In this document: in pieces, positions 63,557 to 64,000 of the stretch
Numbering within the stretch: the stretch's first letter is position 1
Layout: each line of letters opens with the position of its first letter
Assembly: GCA_944350085.1 (NCBI GenBank)
Contig: CALVNY010000003.1
Span: 23,665-87,664, forward strand
DNA: 64,000 nt
Origin: an uncultured Clostridia bacterium
GTDB lineage: Bacteria > Bacillota > Clostridia > Christensenellales > UBA1242
Reading direction: 5' to 3'
The notes under the pieces: generated by a model
The model's input: only the letters and a program-made list of their open reading frames with translations
Told to the model about the DNA's origin: nothing
The model's database searches: none
Made by a program: the position numbers and the translations under genes

Positions 63557-64000
63557 TAATCATTCGATGTTGGAACATCAATTGGATCGTTTATAAATGG
63601 AGTTTCAATAATTTCATCTTTTGAAACTTCTAACATTGTTTTTATATCGCTTTCAACATCTTTACTGCTTGTTTCAATGTTTACATCAGATAGTGCGTTA
63701 GCAGAATCAACAATGCTTTCTTGAACTGAACTTATTGCATCAACTTTGTTTTCTACATATTTGGTTTCAGCCTTTGTTCTTGCTTGAAATGCTTTATCAA
63801 AATCCATAACTTCTGTAAGAGAATTAAAAATTGCAGAATAACTCCAATTTATTACTTCATTATTTTCTTTGAAATTGCTTGTTCCACATGCTGCCTCTAA
63901 AACCTTAACATAAGCACATATTCTTTTGTCTTCTTGCCATTTCTTTCCAAAGTTTGCTTCGGCAAATTCTTCAACAGAATATAGGCGTTTTCCAAAACTC
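63556..64000 (-). CDS. unknown protein, 5' end beyond the window
   Basis: The frame is open from the stop at 63556 to the window edge, so the gene is longer than the 83 residues after the internal ATG at 63807. The added part reads in frame as SFGKRLYSVEEFAEANFGKK, then a helical segment with WSYSAIFNSLTEVMDFDKAF. The C-terminus is acidic and Ser/Asp/Glu-rich. No family is recognised; the visible part has no membrane helix. Confidence 0.65.
   Translation of the reverse strand, partial: SFGKRLYSVEEFAEANFGKKWQEDKRICAYVKVLEAACGTSNFKENNEVINWSYSAIFNSLTEVMDFDKAFQARTKAETKYVENKVDAISSVQESIVDSANALSDVNIETSSKDVESDIKTMLEVSKDEIIETPFINDPIDVPTSND

Noticed and set aside
63129..64000. A complete HicAB toxin-antitoxin system
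   Set aside because: No short basic double-stranded-RNA-binding-like HicA frame lies on either side of the HicB-like gene.
1..64000. Mollicute-type genome (UGA as tryptophan)
   Set aside because: Tryptophan codons are TGG, and TGA serves as a stop, for example at the end of spoVT; cell-wall and sporulation-type genes are present.

Overview
The window is AT-rich bacterial chromosome read with the standard code (TGA and TAG are used as stops). Nearly every gene lies on the minus strand. The content points to a Bacillota, clostridia-like organism: AddAB instead of RecBCD, a spoVT-yabM pair, zinc (C+) forms of S4, S14, L24, L33 and L36, a zinc-type adenylate kinase, and Firmicutes-type promoters (TTGACA-N17-TATAAT). 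An uncultured gut clostridium is plausible, but that is inference. I saw no tRNA or rRNA genes, insertion sequences, prophage or CRISPR array.

Layout, from low coordinates. 1-3541 is a glycolysis/secretion cluster transcribed leftward: dus, pgk, tpiA, a small membrane protein and secG (cut by the window edge). 3730-6612 holds two HU genes and spoVT-yabM. 6733-7987 holds two membrane proteins. 8136-17126 is one giant gene for a 2996-residue, N-terminally anchored extracytoplasmic protein. 17373-33478 is an uninterrupted S10-spc-alpha supercluster, rpsJ to rplQ, including secY, adk, map, infA and rpoA. 33885-36980 holds small accessory genes (DUF1858, SPFH plus zinc ribbon, PRC-barrel, membrane protein). 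37302-47042 holds a membrane-anchored coiled-coil protein, addB-addA and a Myb-like DNA-binding protein. 47180-50018 mixes plus-strand genes (unknown, YugP-like protease, DUF1540) with rplI. 50153-53981 is rpmG-secE-nusG-rplK-rplA-(rplJ-rplL). 54342-58305 is an island of three unrecognised genes, two of them tandem paralogues. 58539-62738 is the str operon, rpsL-rpsG-fusA-tuf. 63129-64000 holds an orphan HicB-like protein and a truncated unknown gene.

Most of the window builds the translation and secretion machinery. Its regulation is visible in the DNA. The rpsJ, rpsL, rplJ and rpmG transcription units each start with a strong TTGACA-type promoter, and the first three have long structured leaders. 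The most striking element is a matched pair of RNA structures directly before rplK and rplA. Both copy the two-helix, asymmetric-loop site that ribosomal protein L1 binds in 23S rRNA, and the inner helices differ in sequence yet still pair.

Other oddities: rpoB and rpoC are absent from their usual place between rplL and rpsL; S12 carries Arg at position 88 where Lys is normal (a known streptomycin-resistance substitution); L30 and L24 carry long Lys/Thr/Ala-rich tails; and several unknown genes sit between the ribosomal operons.
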